Below the pieces are notes generated by a model. The model made no database searches. It saw only the letters and a program-made list of their open reading frames with translations, and was not told where the DNA came from. Below, piece by piece: positions 6,999-8,763 of a stretch of 8,763 nucleotides of DNA. The translations under genes were made by a program, and so were the position numbers. Within the stretch, counting starts at the first letter, position 1. Each line of letters starts with the position of its first letter. This DNA comes from Clostridiaceae bacterium. Lineage in GTDB: Bacteria > Bacillota > Clostridia > Saccharofermentanales > UBA5734. The DNA lies in contig JAAYBY010000062.1 in the NCBI GenBank assembly GCA_012729935.1, positions 1 to 8,763 on the forward strand. Direction: 5' to 3'.

Positions 6999-7381
6999 TT
7001 CGCCGAACCCTCGCCCTGGCCAGCTTTCATTTGCTGCTCTTTCTCTGTCAATCGTCTGACCTTGAAGCGGTCTTTAACCACACCCTGAATCATAACGACG
7101 TTTCCATTTCTGATTATCTGATCCGCTTCTGCATCCGCCTGTCGAATGCCGTCACGCGATGTATAGCGAATCTGACCTTGCTTATTCGGCCGGATGGTTT
7201 TGATCACCATCGCCTCGTGGCCAATCTGATCAAGGTCGCTGCGAGCGGCGTGACGACGCGCGATTTTTTGCAGAATCTGGATACCGATGAAAACCAGTAA
7301 CAGAAGAATGGCTAGCGCGCTGATGCCGATAGCCAAAAAAAGAAGATATGTTGTGATGTCGCTCAGGGATTGACTGTTCAC
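6995..7381 (-). CDS. Small single-pass membrane protein with NfeD-like OB domain
   Basis: The protein has 128 residues. A long hydrophobic stretch at about residues 11-38 (LLFLAIGISALAILLLLVF at its centre) is a probable single membrane anchor. KIARRHAAR follows, so the basic side suggests the soluble C-terminus faces the cytoplasm. Residues about 52-113 resemble the C-terminal OB-fold of NfeD-type proteins: GHEAMVIKTIRPNKQGQIRY, then A.A...I..G..V.I.GV..D.FKVRRL. NfeD proteins are linked to membrane protease and flotillin systems; no protease domain or neighbour of that kind is seen here. The start is GTG at 7381 with only a weak AGG-type site (AGG about 9 bases upstream). The gene opens a two-gene operon behind an extended -10 promoter and is coupled by ATGA to the DUF4080 radical SAM gene. 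The polar tail (about 113-128) may be disordered. The NfeD-like call rests on pattern only. Confidence 0.75.
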   Translation of the reverse strand: MNSQSLSDITTYLLFLAIGISALAILLLLVFIGIQILQKIARRHAARSDLDQIGHEAMVIKTIRPNKQGQIRYTSRDGIRQADAEADQIIRNGNVVMIQGVVKDRFKVRRLTEKEQQMKAGQGEGSAK

Positions 7382-7437
7382 CTGTTTTGCCTGCCAATCT
7401 GACCGTCTCAGTGTTGATCTGGGTCCCCGCTCCTCAC

Positions 7438-7446
7438 ATTATATCA
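7438..7446 (-). promoter_or_regulatory. Extended -10 promoter of the membrane protein/DUF4080 operon
   Basis: The minus strand reads TGATATAAT: a perfect TATAAT (7438-7443) with the TG of an extended -10 one base before it. No good -35 box lies 16-18 bases upstream (GTAAAC at 17). Transcription would start near 7431, about 50 bases before the GTG start, within 40 bases of the speD stop. Confidence 0.55.
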
Positions 7447-7447
7447 C

Positions 7448-7466
7448 AGAAAAAACAGCTGTTTAC
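7448..7466 (-). terminator. Possible weak terminator of speD
   Basis: Just after the speD stop the minus strand has the palindrome AAACAGCTGTTT running into a run of six T (GTTTTTTC). The stem is short once a four-base loop is allowed, so termination would be inefficient. It directly abuts the downstream -10 box. Confidence 0.3.
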
Positions 7467-7469
7467 CGG

Positions 7470-8297
7470 TTAATTGGTCCAGGGCATATTCCTGCCGTTA
7501 TATATTTCGTCCATTTCGCGCATGATCTTGCGGGTAATCATCCGGACTTCTCCTGGATGTAGATCAGCCTGGGATAATCCGAACAGGTAGTTGTCCAGAT
7601 CGAAGGTCTTCAGCTTACATTTGGTATGAAAGATATTTTCCTGATAGACATTCACATCCATCATCTGATAATTGAGCCGAACTGACTCTGGAATGTAATT
7701 CTGGATGGACGTCATCGGATGGTCTATAAAAATCTTTTCGCCGGTAATTTTTCGGGTAAATCCGCGAACGCGATAATCGATCGTCATAATATCCGAGTCA
7801 AAACTCTGAACCATATAGCCAAGTGCATTCAGCGGAGAAATTTCGCCGCAGGTCGCAACATCAATGTCAGCCCGGAACGTCGCAACACCGCCGTCCGGAT
7901 GATATTCGGGATAGGTATGCACTGTGATATGGCTTTTATCAAGGTGAGCCAGTAGTATTTCCGGTGTGGAAGCGCCACTCAGCGGATCCGATCGGCGTTG
8001 CTGCTCAGGGGTTGCCTGAATCATACCCTGCTCGCTGATCAAAATCGTGACACTGGATCCTCGCGGATAATAGTCCTGTTTTGCCACGTTCAGGATCGTA
8101 GCGCCAATAATCTGGGTAACATGCTCAAGAATCGTTGTCAGTCGATCGGCGTTATATTGTTCATCGATGTATTCGATATAGGCATTACGGTCTTCAACTG
8201 ATTTAGCGTAACAGATATCAAACATATTGAAGCTTAATGTCTTTGTTAAGTTGTTGAAACCGTGCAACTTGATCTGATTGGTGTCATTTGGGTTCAT
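7470..8297 (-). CDS. speD: S-adenosylmethionine decarboxylase proenzyme, E. coli (SpeD) type
   Basis: The enzyme decarboxylates S-adenosylmethionine to supply the aminopropyl donor for spermidine synthesis. It is made as a proenzyme that cleaves itself to form a pyruvoyl cofactor. The 275-residue product follows the E. coli enzyme along its length: KLHGFNNLTKTLSF (10-23), ICYAK, AHLDKSHITVHTYPEYHPDG (117-136), FRADIDVATCGEISPL (141-156), DYRVRGFTR, VDVNVYQENIFHTK and the terminal EIYNGRNMPW. Cleavage is expected between Lys121 and Ser122, Ser122 becoming the pyruvoyl group; Cys150 corresponds to the conserved catalytic cysteine. The ATG at 8297 is the first in-frame start, but its AAGGAGG lies 14 bases upstream, longer than usual. 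The gene appears monocistronic, with its own promoter. No spermidine synthase gene is in the window. This long class differs from the short SpeH of Bacillus subtilis; I recall it also from some Clostridia. Confidence 0.97.
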   Translation of the reverse strand: MNPNDTNQIKLHGFNNLTKTLSFNMFDICYAKSVEDRNAYIEYIDEQYNADRLTTILEHVTQIIGATILNVAKQDYYPRGSSVTILISEQGMIQATPEQQRRSDPLSGASTPEILLAHLDKSHITVHTYPEYHPDGGVATFRADIDVATCGEISPLNALGYMVQSFDSDIMTIDYRVRGFTRKITGEKIFIDHPMTSIQNYIPESVRLNYQMMDVNVYQENIFHTKCKLKTFDLDNYLFGLSQADLHPGEVRMITRKIMREMDEIYNGRNMPWTN

Positions 8298-8311
8298 CGT
8301 CTGACAATACG

Positions 8312-8318
8312 CCTCCTT
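8312..8318 (-). promoter_or_regulatory. Ribosome binding site of speD with long spacing
   Basis: AAGGAGG on the minus strand is a near-perfect site but is 14 bases from the speD ATG. It is only 4 bases from a TTG (8305-8307) in another frame that opens a 7-codon reading frame ending inside speD. Confidence 0.55.
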
Positions 8319-8349
8319 CTTACCACTTCATTCCTGAAAAGCAAAGGTG

Positions 8350-8400
8350 ATTATAACATACTGATCCTTAGAATAAAACACAATTTTTTTCATTTTTTTC
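8350..8400 (-). promoter_or_regulatory. speD promoter: extended -10 with A-tract UP-like element
   Basis: The minus strand has TGTTATAAT, a perfect -10 box (8350-8355) with an extended TG (8357-8358). The -35 position reads TTTTAT, a poor match. Two seven-base A-tracts (T-runs on the plus strand at 8384-8390 and 8393-8399) fall at about -41 to -57 from the inferred start near 8343, where UP elements bind the RNA polymerase alpha subunit. The leader would be about 45 bases. Confidence 0.65.
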
Positions 8401-8402
8401 AG

Positions 8403-8418
8403 ATTTCTTGAAAGAAAT
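8403..8418. repeat. 16-bp dyad upstream of the speD promoter, candidate operator
   Basis: ATTTCTT (8403-8409) and AAGAAAT (8412-8418) form a perfect inverted repeat around the two bases GA. Its centre lies about 67 bases upstream of the inferred speD start, just beyond the A-tracts. No T-run follows in either direction, so it is not an intrinsic terminator. The size and symmetry suit a dimeric regulator; which one is unknown. Confidence 0.4.
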
Positions 8419-8481
8419 TCCGCACTGTATTCCGATGAATCGATCAAGGTTTAGCAGATCATTAAGCCGTTCTTTGCCTTT

Positions 8482-8514
8482 AAAAAACAAAATGCTTATC
8501 AGTAATTTCTGATA
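8482..8514 (-). terminator. Possible weak terminator of the Crp/Fnr-family gene
   Basis: On the minus strand TATCAG and CTGATA (8497-8502 and 8509-8514) can form a 6-bp AT-rich stem with a 6-base loop. After a few bases comes the T-rich stretch TTTTGTTTTTT (8482-8492). The stem is weak. I saw no better terminator in the 294-base gap between this gene and speD. Confidence 0.3.
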
Positions 8515-8591
8515 TATCAATTGTTGTTCGGTATTTACTGGTATCAAAGCCGATTATTACGAATCCAAACACGTGGCAAAACGGCTATTCA

Positions 8592-8763
8592 TCAGTATGA
8601 GGTGTCCGCAATCTGATTCAGGATATTCTCATTGATAATGTGAATGCGGCCTCTGCCCAACGATACGGCACCGCGGTTTCTTAACTCACCAAGAAGTCTT
8701 GATACAACTTCCCGCGCTGTTCCCAGTTCAATCGCAATTGACTCGTGCGTGGTCCGGACTGTC
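8592..8763 (-). CDS. Crp/Fnr-family transcriptional regulator, C-terminal helix-turn-helix (5' end outside window)
   Basis: Only the last 56 residues and the stop are present; the gene begins beyond the right edge. The fragment is a typical Crp-type winged helix-turn-helix: THESIAIELGTAREVVSRLL (residues 4-23 of the fragment) spans the two helices, with the conserved GTAREVVSRLL recognition helix, followed by LRNRGAVSLGRGRIHIIN, the wing. Such regulators bind palindromic operators as dimers and usually sense a small molecule, redox state or oxygen through an N-terminal cyclic-nucleotide-binding-type domain; that domain is not visible, so the signal cannot be inferred. The gene lies upstream of speD in the same direction, separated by 294 bases with an independent speD promoter, so co-transcription is doubtful. 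It is too short for standard open-reading-frame calls but the family pattern is clear. Confidence 0.88.
   Translation of the reverse strand, partial: TVRTTHESIAIELGTAREVVSRLLGELRNRGAVSLGRGRIHIINENILNQIADTSY

Noticed and set aside
8461..8481. Hairpin from AAGCCG and GCCTTT near 8463-8481
   Set aside because: The arms are not complementary when aligned as an inverted repeat.
8509..8520. Fnr/Crp-like box around TGATATATCA
   Set aside because: The half-sites are two bases apart instead of the usual four, and it lies far upstream of the speD promoter, so it is probably a chance AT-rich palindrome.
8552..8585. AGCCG/CGGCT inverted repeat after the Crp/Fnr gene
   Set aside because: The stem is 5 bp with a loop of nearly 30 bases and has no T-run, too weak to call a terminator.

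Overview
The window looks like chromosomal core DNA from a Gram-positive bacterium, most likely a member of the Bacillota with clostridial affinities. The reasons are a Bacillus-type glucose-6-phosphate isomerase of 451 residues, strong AGGAGG-type Shine-Dalgarno sites, several TTG or GTG starts, and the order TIGR03960 radical SAM protein, DUF2344 protein, RNase G-like protein, which I know from clostridial genomes just upstream of rplU-rpmA. Genus cannot be read from the sequence. I saw no tRNA, rRNA, CRISPR array, insertion sequence or prophage gene, and coding density is high.

Left half (1-4287, all minus strand): one compact operon read right to left. It starts at a good sigma-A-type promoter (4343-4371). 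Its genes are pgi, a B12-binding-like radical SAM protein (TIGR03960 type) coupled to pgi through an ATGA overlap, a DUF2344/TIGR03936 protein that overlaps its predecessor by 11 bases, and the first 109 codons of an RNase E/G-like protein, which runs off the left edge. The combination ties central glycolysis to a conserved but functionally unsolved radical SAM/RNase G unit.

Centre (4288-5222): a 161-base divergent promoter region separates pgi from a plus-strand patatin-like phospholipase gene. That gene ends 9 bases inside the 3' end of the next minus-strand gene, and a 7-bp stem-loop follows its stop.

Right half (5214-8763, all minus strand): from right to left, the C-terminal part of a Crp/Fnr-family regulator (helix-turn-helix); a 294-base regulatory gap; speD, encoding the enterobacterial-type S-adenosylmethionine decarboxylase proenzyme, with an extended -10 promoter backed by an A-tract UP-like element; an 88-base gap with another extended -10 promoter; and a two-gene operon of a small single-pass membrane protein with an NfeD-like OB domain and a second B12-binding-like radical SAM protein (DUF4080 type), again coupled by ATGA.

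I did not find a clearly new defence or mobile system. The least explained parts are the two unrelated radical SAM operons, especially the translationally coupled membrane-OB-domain/DUF4080 pair, and the regulatory DNA upstream of speD.
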